A DNA stretch of 64,000 nucleotides from a virus (IMGVR_UViG_3300028653_000014:19070-83069), one strand, 5' to 3'. Shown: positions 15,038 to 24,103, numbered from the stretch's first letter. Notes: generated by a model not told the origin, from the letters alone. Numbers and translations: made by a program.

Positions 15038-16638
15038 CAGGTACCCGCCGTGTCAATCGCCGTGATGGAGATCGTGAACCCCGTGCCGCTGCCCGGAGAT
15101 GAGCCGCCTGTCTCCGTCGTTATGCCTGACCCTGGCGGATCGCCGTCGCCAACCGCATAACCGGACCCGGCGTCGGTGATCGTGTACGTCACGACCGCGC
15201 CGCCGCTCACGGAGTCGACGATGTAGGTGGCCTCCTGGTTCCCTGTGTCGATGAACCCCGTATCCCCGATCACGTACCCGGTGCCACCGTCGACAAGTTC
15301 GGTTGTGACGATAGCCCCGACCTGCCGCCAGTCCGGCGACGTCACCAGCCCGACGATCTCCTCGATCCCGTCGTCGGTGATCTGCACCGGGATCGTCTGC
15401 ACCCGCTGGAACCCAGCCGCCGTCACACGGAGTTTGTTCGGCGCGTAGACCGGCGCCCGGTCGCCGATGTTGTAGTCGAGCAGCGGGATAGGTGACCGTT
15501 CCGGGATCGGGTCCATCGTCAGCGTCCGCTTCCCCTGCTTCCCCAACGTCAGCGCCTGCTGGAGCAGTTGAAGGATCGCCGCCGGGTTTATCAGGTCCGT
15601 CTGGTTCGGCTGGAACTGCGTCGACCAGTAAGGCCCGAACGTGTCGATGCTCGCGTCCGACGGGATCAGCGGGCCGAGCAACGGTGTCGGAACGTTGCCA
15701 CCAGCACCGCCGAAGTACAAACCGAGATTCAGGAACCCGCCAGGGGTCGCGTCGTGCATCCGGTCGATCCTTTTCAGATTCCGCCGGAGCATCGCCCATG
15801 AGAAGATCGAGTTCGGCCGCTCGCACCCGGCCAGGTTGTAGATCGACAGTTCATGCGTGTAGCCAGGCCGGTTGACCGGGTCGTAGATCGGGGTGAGCAC
15901 GATGTCGCAGTTGCCCGCGTCGCACAGTTGCGTCCAGGTGTCCGCGACCGTGTTGCCGGAGGTGAGCGTCAGATCGATCACCGGGGTGATCTCCAACGTT
16001 CCCTGGTAGAACGACGTGCCGCCCCAGTCCTGATACTGGTCTCCCTCACCGCTCCGTGAGCCGTCCCCGGCGTCGATGAACGAACCGTTCCCTCCGGTGC
16101 CTGGCGGGCCGACGAAAGACGGTGTTGGCCCCCACTGTCCGGCGGCTATCGCGTCGAGGGCAGCCTTGTAGACGGTGAGCGCCCAGTAGGTGCCGTTGTA
16201 CGGCCCCAGGAAGTTGTAACCCTGCGGCCCCGGCAAACCACCGGAAGCCCACACGGGCCACGCCGCCATCAGCGCCCACGGGTCGAACGCAGTGAAGTTC
16301 GTCAACGGGATGTCCGTGTCGGCCTCGTCCTCCGGCTGCATCAGAATCCCGGCGCCGCGGCACACCCACGGGTCCTGCGGCGTCGACCCGATCGGGGCCG
16401 GTGCCTCACGGCGGAACGCGTACACGAGTCGGTTCGTCTGCGCGACCAGAGGGTAGCCGTCCGTGAACAGCAGATTCACCCGAGGGTCGTCCGGGTACAC
16501 CGACGCGGCTATCTGGGCTGGCTGGTCGAGGTTGAACGTCAGCGTACGATTCGTCAGCAGGCCATCCGCCCACGTCGTCGTGACCGTGTTCAGGTCAGTG
16601 AAGATGAACCGCCACGGCAAACCTACGTACTGCGCCAT
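15034..16638 (-). CDS. Minor tail / baseplate protein
   Basis: 534 aa, ATG at 16638. Starts GLPWRFIFTDLNTVTTTWADGLLTNRTLTFNLDQPAQI, then an RLVYAFRREAPAP segment, a pattern of the distal-tail protein families encoded after the tape measure gene in actinophages. The C-terminal ~100 residues are Gly/Thr-rich and repetitive (VDGGTGYVIGDTGF and DAGSGYAVGDGDPPGSG), resembling a beta-prism or collagen-like tip. An operator-like palindrome lies just upstream. Confidence 0.72.
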   Translation of the reverse strand: MAQYVGLPWRFIFTDLNTVTTTWADGLLTNRTLTFNLDQPAQIAASVYPDDPRVNLLFTDGYPLVAQTNRLVYAFRREAPAPIGSTPQDPWVCRGAGILMQPEDEADTDIPLTNFTAFDPWALMAAWPVWASGGLPGPQGYNFLGPYNGTYWALTVYKAALDAIAAGQWGPTPSFVGPPGTGGNGSFIDAGDGSRSGEGDQYQDWGGTSFYQGTLEITPVIDLTLTSGNTVADTWTQLCDAGNCDIVLTPIYDPVNRPGYTHELSIYNLAGCERPNSIFSWAMLRRNLKRIDRMHDATPGGFLNLGLYFGGAGGNVPTPLLGPLIPSDASIDTFGPYWSTQFQPNQTDLINPAAILQLLQQALTLGKQGKRTLTMDPIPERSPIPLLDYNIGDRAPVYAPNKLRVTAAGFQRVQTIPVQITDDGIEEIVGLVTSPDWRQVGAIVTTELVDGGTGYVIGDTGFIDTGNQEATYIVDSVSGGAVVTYTITDAGSGYAVGDGDPPGSGITTETGGSSPGSGTGFTISITAIDTAGTC

Positions 16639-16650
16639 CAGGTGATCCCG

Positions 16651-16666
16651 GTCACGCGCGCGTTAC
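16651..16666. promoter_or_regulatory. 16-bp palindrome, operator/stoperator candidate 4 (intergenic)
   Basis: GTCACGCGCGCGTTAC in the 30-bp gap between two tail genes (16639-16668), immediately upstream of the 15034-16638 start. Confidence 0.78.
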
Positions 16667-16668
16667 CG

Positions 16669-17580
16669 CTACGCGTAGGCGTTGTTGTAGAGGACGGTCG
16701 CTGACGCGCCGACGATCTCGACGTGCGACCCGCCGGGAGCGATCTGGAAGAAGTCCGTCGCGGTCGCCGTCAGAGACGCGCCCAAATCGGTGGAGGAGCC
16801 GTCCAGGTAGACGGTGCCGTCGAAGAAGTTGATCTCCGCGTAGTGACCGCCAGCGATGGCGGTGCCGTCGTAGACGACCTGCTCCCCCGTGTCGGTGTCC
16901 GTGATCGTGAATGACGAGGTCGCCCCAGCCACCCGAATCACGGGAAACACTGGCGCGTCACCCGCGTTCGGGAGGAGCACCGGCCCCCCACCGTCAGTCA
17001 GCGCGGACGGGGTGTTCTCCGTCCCGTCGATCGCGTACGGGAACGGCGACTCGACCTGGAACGTCACATACGTGAAGTCGTCGTCGCCCGTACCGCCGAC
17101 TACCGGGTCGATCCACGCAAGCGTCTGGATCGCCTGCAGGAGCCGTGAGTCGCCCAGACCGGTCGGGAACCAGATGAGCCTCTGGGACGTGTTCGGCGTG
17201 GCAGACGCCGTCAGGAGCGCTTGCAGGTGCAGGATCAGATGCTCGTGCATCAGCCGCAGGTCCGAGTTGCACGCCGGGACCACCTGCCCGCCGCCGTCCA
17301 CGGTCGCCGGGTAGATGCCGTCCTCGCTGATCGCGTAGCGAACCTTGATCGTCGCGCCCAGCCCCGACGTGAACCTCGGATGCAGCACCGAACCGTCCTG
17401 TTGCGAGATGTTGTCGGCCGTCACCCGCATCGTCGGCACGATCTTGTACCCGTCAGGCTCGATCAGGAAGACCGCGTTGTCGACGCCGCCCGATGATCCC
17501 GCCGTGAGCACCTCGTTGAAGGTGAGACTGCCGAGCGGCGACATCAGCACGTGCGGGACGGCGAACTCAAGATTCGGCAT
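16669..17580 (-). CDS. Distal tail (Dit-like) protein
   Basis: 303 aa. Directly downstream of the tape measure gene, the usual place of the distal tail protein. N-terminal beta domain (MPNLEFAVPHVLMSPLGSLT ... VRYAISEDGIYPAT), a helical insert HEHLILHLQALLTASA, and a C-terminal beta-sandwich (VIRVAGATSSFTITDTDTGE, GGHYAEINFFDGTVYLDG) like a phage tail-component galectin-type domain. Confidence 0.72.
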   Translation of the reverse strand: MPNLEFAVPHVLMSPLGSLTFNEVLTAGSSGGVDNAVFLIEPDGYKIVPTMRVTADNISQQDGSVLHPRFTSGLGATIKVRYAISEDGIYPATVDGGGQVVPACNSDLRLMHEHLILHLQALLTASATPNTSQRLIWFPTGLGDSRLLQAIQTLAWIDPVVGGTGDDDFTYVTFQVESPFPYAIDGTENTPSALTDGGGPVLLPNAGDAPVFPVIRVAGATSSFTITDTDTGEQVVYDGTAIAGGHYAEINFFDGTVYLDGSSTDLGASLTATATDFFQIAPGGSHVEIVGASATVLYNNAYA

Positions 17581-17582
17581 GG

Positions 17583-20500
17583 CTAACGCGTCGCCCCGGT
17601 GAGATTCGTCGACGTCTTCTTCTGCCTGCCAGGGTTACGGCCGAGCGCGTTCGGGTTCACCTTCACGGCCTTCTCCGCCGCAAGGGTGTCGGCGATCGTC
17701 TTCGTGTTAGTCGCGATCTTCTTCTGCAACGCCGTGTTCGCCTTCGCGATTGTCAACTGCTGCTGCGCGACGTCGCGTTGCTGCTGCGCCACCAGCAACG
17801 CCGGTTGCACGATTGTGGCCTCCTGGCCGCTCCCGGTCGCGCCGCCCGTGAACCCGTTCAACGCCTTCGCCTGATCCTGGATGCCCTTCAGTTGCGCGTT
17901 GAAACCGTCCGCGAACGACGTGCCGAGCAGCTTCCCAGCCGTCTTGTAGCTGACCCCGTCCCTCTTCAGCAACGCCAGCAACTGATCGCGCCCCTTCGTG
18001 ACCGACAGCCGCCCGGTGTTGATCCCGTCCGTGATGTCGTTGATCGTCCGGGTCGCGGTGATCTTCCGCTGGTTCACCTGATCCTGGGCAACCGACAGGG
18101 ACGCCTGCTGGTACTGCTGCAGGAACGACTCGATGTACGGCTTCGTCGCCGTCGACGCCTTCGCGGCCAGCGACTGCAGTTCCGCAACCGCCTTGTTCGG
18201 GTCGGTCGACAACTGCTTGCCGCCCGGCAGCAGCGCGCTCCGGCGCAACTGGTCGAGCGAGAGCTTGTTTTGGGCCAACGTCAGCTTGTTCTGGAGGTTC
18301 GTCAGCGGCTGGTCGAGCACCGACCCGACACTCGACGCCAACGATTGCCCGATCGATGCGAGGTTCTGCTTCGCCTGGTTGATCGAGTTCGTCAGGTCGA
18401 TGGCGTTCTGCTGGATCGTCTGGCCGAGTTTCTCGTTCAGCAACCCGATCCTCTGCTGGGCCTCAGAGATCGCCTGCGCGTTCGTGTTAGAGGCCGTGGT
18501 CGCCGCCGCGATACCGGACTTCAGTGCCGCCTGGATCTGATCCTGGGCGCCCTGGATGGCCGCGTTGATCGGGTCGAGGAACAACGTCGCGAACCTCTGC
18601 CCGGCCGTCTGCGCTGAGGCAGCAGACAGCGGGTCGGGTAGCGCGTTGAAGAGAGCCGCCACACCGTTCCCGAGGCCCTTCCCCTCAGCGACCGCAGCCG
18701 TCAGCGACTGCGTGAAGTTGTCGCCTGTAGCCGTCCCTGCGTTCGTCGCGTACTGCGGCAACTCGTTCAGCCTCGTGACGATGTCACTGAGGCTCGTGGT
18801 GGCACTTCGGTTGTCGAGGATGAAGTTGATTTCCTTCTGGGTCGGTATCCGCCCGACCGTCAGGGTGAACTGAGAGAGCAGATCGAGGTTCTGACGTATC
18901 GTGGGCGTCAGGTTCTTCTGTGCGGCGGCGTCAGCCTGAATGCCCTGAGCGAAGTCGAGCGCCGCCTTCTGACGTGCTGCAGCAAAGTTTGACGCCGACT
19001 GGCCGGGGGTGGCCCCGACACCAGCACGCGTCCCACCGATCGGAACGTTGGCGTTCGTCGCCTGCGTCTTCAACGCCGCCACGAGGTCCTGTGCGGTCTT
19101 CTTCGCGGCAGTCTGACCTGTGGAGATTTTCGTCAGGTCGCTCTGGTACTGCGCCCGTGCGGCCTTTTGCTGCTGCAACGCCGCGTCAAGGTCGAGCACC
19201 GCCTGCTTGTAGGCAAGCGTTCCCTTCTTCCCGGCCGAGAGTTCGCTGTTCGCCTTCGCCTGCTGCACCGCGAGGTTCGCCTGCGCCAGAGAAAGTTTGT
19301 CCTGCGGGGTCGCCGCGAGTGCGGTGTTCAGATCGGTGATGCTCGATACGAAGTTTCGGTTTGCAGCCGTCGCGTCCGACTCCCGCGTTGCGAGATAGAC
19401 AATCCCGGCGGTAAGCCCGGCGATACCGACAACCGCAAGACCGACCGGGCCGGTCAGAGCGGCGATCCCACCCGCCAGCAGGCCGACGCCCTCCGCCCCG
19501 CCCGCCTCTACCGCCGATGCCGCTATCGCCTCGTTCGCAGCCACGACGGCAGCCGCGTTCGTCTCCACCGCCGCCGTGGTTGAGAACAGCCCTTCTACGA
19601 GCAGACTCAGGTTGCCGATGATCGTCCCGATCTTCCAGCCGAACCAGACGGCAGCCATGATCTTCACGGCGTTCCCCAATCCGCCCACGGCGCTGATGAC
19701 GGCCTGCAGGGGCGGCAGCACCGTCGACAGCACGTCCTTGACGCCGCCGATGATCTGCTTCGCGTCCGAGAGGGCCGAGTTCACGTCGCGCTGCAACTTC
19801 CCGGACTGCGTCATCTTCGTCAGCCATGCCCCGAGTTCCGACGTCAGACTCGACAGGGCCGGGAGCAGTGCGGCACCGATCACGTCCTTCGCGTTCGAGA
19901 ACGCCGCCGACAGTTGCCGCTGCTCGTTCGCGTAGTCGTGCGCGTGCGCGGCGGCCTGCTGCTGGAACTGGCCGAGATTCTCCGTCGCGAGCGCGTAGAT
20001 CGCCTCAGCCTTCTGCGCCGGGTTCAACGCCTGCGTGATCGAATCCGTCAGGCCCAGTTTGAACGCCGCGATCTTCTCGGACGTCGTGTCGACCGAGATG
20101 CCGAGTTGCTTCAACCCTCGGGTGTTGCCTGCCGCGGCCAGCACGATGCTCTGCAGCACCTGTGAAGGGTCGACGCCCTTGATCGCGGACAGTGACCCGG
20201 CGAGAGACTCGAACCCCTGAGTCATCCGGGCCGCCAACGACGGCGCGATGTCGAGGTTCTTGAAGAGGATGCCGAACCGCGCCGACGTGGCGTCCGCCGT
20301 TTGGGCGCTGATCCCGAGCGCCTGAGCGCCCTTCTCACCAAACGCCGTCAGCGCGTCACCCGACTTGCCGAACTCCTCCTGGATCACCTCCTGCGACTTC
20401 TGCAGGTTCGCGGCGCTGCCGACGACGTCCTTCGCGAACTTGACCGCGAACGCCGCCCCGATCCCGACGCCCAGCACCTTCGAAAGGCTGAACACCTTCG

Positions 20501-20987
20501 TCCTCAGACCGTCGAGAGAGGCGCCAGCGGTCGCCGCACCCGCCTCAGTCGCCACCCCGAGTTTCGCCGCCGCGGAAGCGGTAGCGTCAGCACTGAGTTT
20601 CGCCGCCGCAGCGGCCGTCGCGGACCCCTTCTCCGCGGCGGCTGCGATCTCGCCGTACGACGCCGAGAGCGCCAGGTTCGCGTCGATCTCCTTCACCGTC
20701 GCCGCAACATTCGCCTGAGCGGTCGCCGCAATCGTCTCGGCACTCGTGGCAGCCGCGTCCTTCGTTGCCGCCCCTGCCGAGACAGCCGACGAGGCGACCT
20801 CCTTGTACCCGGCGGCCAGCAGGTCGAGTTGGTCAGCCTGGGCGGCCGTACCCGCGACAGCGCCTGTGGATGCGACCTGCGCCTGGGCACCCGTCACGGC
20901 CGCCCGAACACCTGCGCTGATCTGCGCCTGCAAACCGTCCAGGTTCGCGCGGACGCGAACGTACGCTGTTGCAAGTTCGACGGCCAT
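17583..20987 (-). CDS. Tape measure protein
   Basis: 1134 aa, the longest tail gene, upstream of the distal tail genes and downstream of the chaperones. Opens with VELATAYVRVRANLDGLQAQISAGVRAA, a common tape-measure start. Residues ~1-470 are Ala-rich helices with a TP901-type core (AFGEKGAQALGISAQTADATSARFG). Hydrophobic spans at ~440-540 (GGLGNAVKIMAAVWFGWKIG; GLAVVGIAGLTAGIVYLA). A ~400-residue C-terminal coiled coil. By the usual ~0.15 nm per residue it would set a tail of roughly 170 nm (inference). Confidence 0.9.
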   Translation of the reverse strand: MAVELATAYVRVRANLDGLQAQISAGVRAAVTGAQAQVASTGAVAGTAAQADQLDLLAAGYKEVASSAVSAGAATKDAAATSAETIAATAQANVAATVKEIDANLALSASYGEIAAAAEKGSATAAAAAKLSADATASAAAKLGVATEAGAATAGASLDGLRTKVFSLSKVLGVGIGAAFAVKFAKDVVGSAANLQKSQEVIQEEFGKSGDALTAFGEKGAQALGISAQTADATSARFGILFKNLDIAPSLAARMTQGFESLAGSLSAIKGVDPSQVLQSIVLAAAGNTRGLKQLGISVDTTSEKIAAFKLGLTDSITQALNPAQKAEAIYALATENLGQFQQQAAAHAHDYANEQRQLSAAFSNAKDVIGAALLPALSSLTSELGAWLTKMTQSGKLQRDVNSALSDAKQIIGGVKDVLSTVLPPLQAVISAVGGLGNAVKIMAAVWFGWKIGTIIGNLSLLVEGLFSTTAAVETNAAAVVAANEAIAASAVEAGGAEGVGLLAGGIAALTGPVGLAVVGIAGLTAGIVYLATRESDATAANRNFVSSITDLNTALAATPQDKLSLAQANLAVQQAKANSELSAGKKGTLAYKQAVLDLDAALQQQKAARAQYQSDLTKISTGQTAAKKTAQDLVAALKTQATNANVPIGGTRAGVGATPGQSASNFAAARQKAALDFAQGIQADAAAQKNLTPTIRQNLDLLSQFTLTVGRIPTQKEINFILDNRSATTSLSDIVTRLNELPQYATNAGTATGDNFTQSLTAAVAEGKGLGNGVAALFNALPDPLSAASAQTAGQRFATLFLDPINAAIQGAQDQIQAALKSGIAAATTASNTNAQAISEAQQRIGLLNEKLGQTIQQNAIDLTNSINQAKQNLASIGQSLASSVGSVLDQPLTNLQNKLTLAQNKLSLDQLRRSALLPGGKQLSTDPNKAVAELQSLAAKASTATKPYIESFLQQYQQASLSVAQDQVNQRKITATRTINDITDGINTGRLSVTKGRDQLLALLKRDGVSYKTAGKLLGTSFADGFNAQLKGIQDQAKALNGFTGGATGSGQEATIVQPALLVAQQQRDVAQQQLTIAKANTALQKKIATNTKTIADTLAAEKAVKVNPNALGRNPGRQKKTSTNLTGATR

Positions 20988-20995
20988 CTAGGTGC

Positions 20996-21193
20996 TCACC
21001 TCGCGTGCGCCACCTTCGGCCCGCCAGCAGGGGCCATCATGTCGAGCAGCCCCGGCGAGACCCGTGACACCGGCTTACGCGGCTCTGTCGGGTCCGCGTT
21101 GATCTCCGCCTCCCACTGCTCGAACTGGGCCTGGTCGGAGGCACGGTCGGCGAAGTAGGCGTGCGTCACGTTCACGAGTTGCCTGACGGTCAA
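20996..21193 (-). CDS. Tail assembly chaperone, C-terminal part (probable -1 frameshift extension)
   Basis: 65 aa if started at the TTG at 21193 (TTGA overlap with the upstream stop). The same frame is open for ~40 codons before that TTG, inside the upstream gene. There it encodes an aromatic helical segment (WLFRWAVVNWNLLDGYLI) far more protein-like than the Ser/Thr-rich zero-frame tail. This is the G/GT layout of siphophage chaperones, in which a ribosomal -1 slip yields the long form. No canonical slippery heptamer was found between 21313 and the -1 frame stop. Confidence 0.65.
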   Translation of the reverse strand: MTVRQLVNVTHAYFADRASDQAQFEQWEAEINADPTEPRKPVSRVSPGLLDMMAPAGGPKVAHAR

Positions 21194-21738
21194 GTTGTCT
21201 GCTCCTCCGGCGAGTCCGTGGAGGATGAGGTATCCGTCGAGGAGGTTCCAGTTGACGACCGCCCATCTGAAGAGCCAGCGGGCGGCACGGTAGGGCGCCG
21301 CGTCTGCGCCTCCATCATCCAGTTCACCACATCACCGACGTCGTCGATCGTGACGGGAGGTGTCGCGTCGATCGAGCGGACCTTCGCCCACTTGTCAGCT
21401 ACTTCGCCGTCACCTTCGACCGCGTCGAGGATCACCTGGTCGAACGCCTTCATCGTCTCACCGATCGAAGCGCCCCGAACGAGCACCTTCCCGAAGAACT
21501 CGTCGCACGTACAGCCCGGGTCGCCGCACTTCCCGGCCCCCTGCTCATGCTGAACCCGCTGATGCGTGCAGCGGCACTCCGTCTTCGACTGCTGCGCCTC
21601 CTTCAACGTCTCCAACGGCACGAACACCTCCGGGTGCAGCACATCGCGCATCACGAACGTTTCGCCGCCAAGCTGGAACGTTCGGTCCTCCACCGGCAGC
21701 GACGGCCTCGCCGTGCGTGCCTCATCGAAGTTCTTCAC
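21190..21738 (-). CDS. Tail assembly chaperone (G-like)
   Basis: 182 aa from a GTG at 21738 with AAGGAAAG 6 nt upstream; the frame is open further up but runs through the gp10-like gene. VKNFDEARTARPSLPVEDRTFQLGGETFVMRDVLHPEVFVPLE is the conserved tail-chaperone N-terminus. An odd inserted cysteine/histidine cluster follows (CRCTHQRVQHEQGAGKCGDPGCTCDEF), a metal-binding loop not usual in this family. The C-terminus is a low-complexity Ser/Thr tail bypassed if frameshifting occurs. Acts during tail assembly on the tape measure protein. Confidence 0.75.
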   Translation of the reverse strand: MKNFDEARTARPSLPVEDRTFQLGGETFVMRDVLHPEVFVPLETLKEAQQSKTECRCTHQRVQHEQGAGKCGDPGCTCDEFFGKVLVRGASIGETMKAFDQVILDAVEGDGEVADKWAKVRSIDATPPVTIDDVGDVVNWMMEAQTRRPTVPPAGSSDGRSSTGTSSTDTSSSTDSPEEQTT

Positions 21739-21763
21739 AGGCTTTCCTTTCCGTGCGTAGACA

Positions 21764-23188
21764 TCAAGTGGTCCTCGCCGCCTCCAAAGCCGGAAGTAGA
21801 AACGGCCTCGGAGCCGTGCGTTTATTCCCCACCCAGCCGACACCGCCCCCGCGCTTCGGATAAGCATGGGCCGTATTTCCATGCCCGAGTTCGACGTACG
21901 AGTTGCTCACCACCACGCCGTTCGCCAAAAACGAGTGAACGCCGTTTACGGCGAGGTCGTACAGGCTGGCGTGCCATGTCCCCTTTGACTTCGCCGCCTC
22001 GTCTCCGTAACGCCATGTCCTCAGAATGGTGGCCGGGACGACGCGGAATCTTTCAGGATCGACATATGACTTCGGGCCTGGGTTGCACACGACATAGCGA
22101 ACGCCCGCTAGAGGCTCTGGATCAATCGGCTCGAACGGCGGACGTGCCTTGTCGTAGAAATGAATGTGCGTGATCTCCACGCCGGGACAGAGGCGCAGGA
22201 GTTCTCGATCGCGCTCGATGTCTTTCTTCTGATCACGGTGCCAGTAGCCGCCGTCGGCCTCGATGATCTCGCGGCGCTCTGCATCGAAGAAGTCAACGAT
22301 GTAGTCACCAATCGGCACCTGGCGCTCGTAGTTCACTCCACGCTCATCAAGCCATGCGGCGACCTCGTACTCAGGTCGCGTCTCATGTCCCAACGCGGAA
22401 AGCTGTCTGTTCAGCCTGGCGCCCTGCTGACTTCGCTTCGCCGCCTCGGAAATCTTCTGGCGCGTAGCGTCAGAGCGGATGGCCCCAAGATGCGGATTCG
22501 CCCCGGCCGCCCATGCCTCATCCCGGCAGGCGGTGGAGCAATACCGCTTTCCTTGATTACGATGTGCGTCGAGGCAGTGATCGCACGTCTTTAGCAGTGC
22601 TGTTCCCTTGTTGTGAGCGAGTTTGCGCGTGGAATACAGCATGTCTCCATCGCGCAGGTCACCCGCGAAGATCCACTGATTACGCTCATCGCGCAGAACG
22701 AGAACGCGGTGATCGAGCGTCAGAGTGACTTGGTGAGTTCGATCTGATCTCCACGGCACTTCGATATCGATGAGTTCTGGCTTCTCGACTGCCGGAAAAG
22801 ACCACTTCCCGACGATCGGCTGGAAGTCTCCAGCCTGAGTGAGGACCTCTTCGCCTATCTCGATCTGACCGATAGTCCGCGGACCAGTTCTAGTCGTGAT
22901 CACAGTGTGCGCGTCGAAGACGCAGGCGTAACTGACGTTCGAGCCGATGTCGACATACGGGCCTTGCGAGTCGGCGCCTACCCGGTAGCCGATCGACGAA
23001 CGGAGACGGCCGGTGATGACGTTCGGCCCCGGCCGCCCCGTCGCGTTCGTCTTCGCGGCAGCCTCAACCCGGACGGCGCGCTTCACCAAGTCGACCACGA
23101 TCGCTTCGTTGAGCACCCGTGTGAACGCGGCAGCGTCGATCTGGAACTGGCCGAGCGTCGCCTGAATCTGGACATCGAGGACGCTCAC
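21764..23188 (-). CDS. HK97 gp10-like tail/connector protein interrupted by an intein
   Basis: 474-aa precursor, GTG at 23188 (GTGA overlap). The extein is 133 aa: residues 1-88 (VLNEAIVVDLVKRAVRVEAAAKTNATGRPG..., SSIGYRVG, IGSNVSYA) joined to SYVELGHG...RPFLLPALEAA, the classic gp10 family end, which helps join tail to head. The intein interrupts the conserved YA-YVELG strand between residues 88 and 430. The spliced product is needed for tail completion, so loss of splicing should be lethal to virion assembly. Confidence 0.85.
   Translation of the reverse strand: MSVLDVQIQATLGQFQIDAAAFTRVLNEAIVVDLVKRAVRVEAAAKTNATGRPGPNVITGRLRSSIGYRVGADSQGPYVDIGSNVSYACVFDAHTVITTRTGPRTIGQIEIGEEVLTQAGDFQPIVGKWSFPAVEKPELIDIEVPWRSDRTHQVTLTLDHRVLVLRDERNQWIFAGDLRDGDMLYSTRKLAHNKGTALLKTCDHCLDAHRNQGKRYCSTACRDEAWAAGANPHLGAIRSDATRQKISEAAKRSQQGARLNRQLSALGHETRPEYEVAAWLDERGVNYERQVPIGDYIVDFFDAERREIIEADGGYWHRDQKKDIERDRELLRLCPGVEITHIHFYDKARPPFEPIDPEPLAGVRYVVCNPGPKSYVDPERFRVVPATILRTWRYGDEAAKSKGTWHASLYDLAVNGVHSFLANGVVVSNSYVELGHGNTAHAYPKRGGGVGWVGNKRTAPRPFLLPALEAARTT
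21902..22924 (-). mobile_element. Intein in the gp10-like gene, with zinc ribbon and Vsr/DUF559-like nuclease
   Basis: 341-residue intein. It starts at Cys1 (codon 22924-22922, CVFDAHTVITT) and ends in VVVSN, followed by Ser+1. Splicing blocks: A CVFDAHTVI, B-type TLTLDHRVLVL, C-terminal DLAVNGVHSFLANGVVVSN. The central insert has a zinc ribbon (CDHCLDAHRNQGKRYCSTAC) and a PD-(D/E)XK nuclease of the Vsr/DUF559 type: YEVAAWLDERGVNYERQVPI, YIVDFFDAE, IIEADGGYWH with Asp/Glu in the expected order. Most inteins carry LAGLIDADG or HNH enzymes; this nuclease type is uncommon there. Confidence 0.88.
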
Positions 23189-23721
23189 GAATAGCCACCC
23201 AACTGAATCCTTATTGGTATGGACCAGCCCGCCACGCCGCCCTGTGACTGCACCGGGATGGCCGGGTCGAACTGGAACTCACGCCGGTTCGACTGCGACG
23301 CGAACAGCAGGCCCGCCCGGAACTGGTTCTTCAGATAGTTCCAGACACCCCACAGGTCCGCGTAGCAGATGGCTGCGGCAGCCGAGATTTTGTCGGTCGA
23401 CGGGAGCAGCAGGTTCTGGCCGTCGTCTTCGATGCCCGGGACGCACCGGAGCACGACCGCAGTCAGCGCGATCAGGTCGACCTGGCCGGTGGTCGAGATC
23501 CGCTGCATCGGCTGGAGCGGCGGCTGCAACGGGTACGTGTCCGCGACGTTAGCGGCACCCACGTACACGAGCAGAGACGACGACGCACAGTCGAACGAGG
23601 GCGGACCCGGCCAGATGGCCTGGTAGTCAGGTTCACCACCGGGCGTCAACGCCAGCCCGGCCGCGCACGCGACGAGATACTCAGACGCGAGCGCGTAGAG
23701 TGCCTCAGGCCCGCTAGACAC
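23185..23721 (-). CDS. Head-tail connector / tail terminator-like protein
   Basis: 178 aa from GTG at 23721. Helical start (EALYALASEYLVACAAGLALTPGG) and a beta half (VADTYPLQPPLQPMQRISTTGQVDLIALTAVVLRCVP), position next to the gp10-like gene, and length all fit a minor-tail-U/terminator or connector. Family assignment is by context. Confidence 0.65.
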   Translation of the reverse strand: MSSGPEALYALASEYLVACAAGLALTPGGEPDYQAIWPGPPSFDCASSSLLVYVGAANVADTYPLQPPLQPMQRISTTGQVDLIALTAVVLRCVPGIEDDGQNLLLPSTDKISAAAAICYADLWGVWNYLKNQFRAGLLFASQSNRREFQFDPAIPVQSQGGVAGWSIPIRIQLGGYS

Positions 23722-24043
23722 GCGCCGCCCCCTCTCTGAGGGTTTCTACTCGCCCTGGTCGGGCAAGAGCGCCAGCAGGCTTAGGGCGCGTCCTGACGCT
23801 ACCCACACGGCACCTGGGTACCCGGGCGCGCGGCGCACGACACGACCATGCGGCCTGTGACGTCTGAGGCAGCCAGCGGGCCGGTTGGACAGCCGCGAAG
23901 CGGAGCCGGTTCAGATGCTTCCGTGAGCAGAGAGCCGCACGAGCGTCGCGGCGCAGCCGTGTCGCGTCGACCCCGGCGCTGCCCTGTCGCATCAGCACCC
24001 CCAGATACGCCGCCTGCGCCTCACCCGTCAGAGCACCATCCAC
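23714..24043 (-). CDS. Small basic protein in connector module, leaderless start
   Basis: 109 aa, GTG at 24043. Arg-rich throughout (VDATRLRRDARAALCSRKHLNRLRF; RAPRARVPRCRVGSVRTRPK). Coding is supported by the -10 TAGCCT (24056-24051) exactly 7 nt before the GTG and an 8-nt overlap of its stop with the next start. The sequence is otherwise unconvincing, without family resemblance. Confidence 0.48.
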   Translation of the reverse strand: MDGALTGEAQAAYLGVLMRQGSAGVDATRLRRDARAALCSRKHLNRLRFAAVQPARWLPQTSQAAWSCRAPRARVPRCRVGSVRTRPKPAGALARPGRVETLREGAARV

Positions 24044-24059
24044 ATCGAGAAGGCTACAA
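24043..24059 (-). promoter_or_regulatory. Leaderless promoter, -10 TAGCCT
   Basis: Minus-strand TTGTAGCCTTCTCGAT then GTG at 24043; -10 at 24056-24051 and spacing 7 nt. It lies just downstream of a terminator hairpin, so it would restart transcription of the connector and tail genes. Confidence 0.55.
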
Positions 24060-24071
24060 CGGCGCTAGAAC

Positions 24072-24103
24072 GAACCAAGGGCCACCGAAGTGGCCCCTGG
24101 TTC
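24072..24103 (-). terminator. Hairpin terminator with UUCG loop
   Basis: Arms 24072-24085 and 24090-24103 pair over 14 bp with one mismatch; the loop on the minus-strand RNA is UUCG, a very stable tetraloop, followed by GTTCT. Ends transcripts coming from the capsid side. Confidence 0.62.

Noticed and set aside
17778-18617. Plus-strand frames opposite the tape measure gene
   Set aside because: Arg-rich low-complexity shadow frames without start signals.
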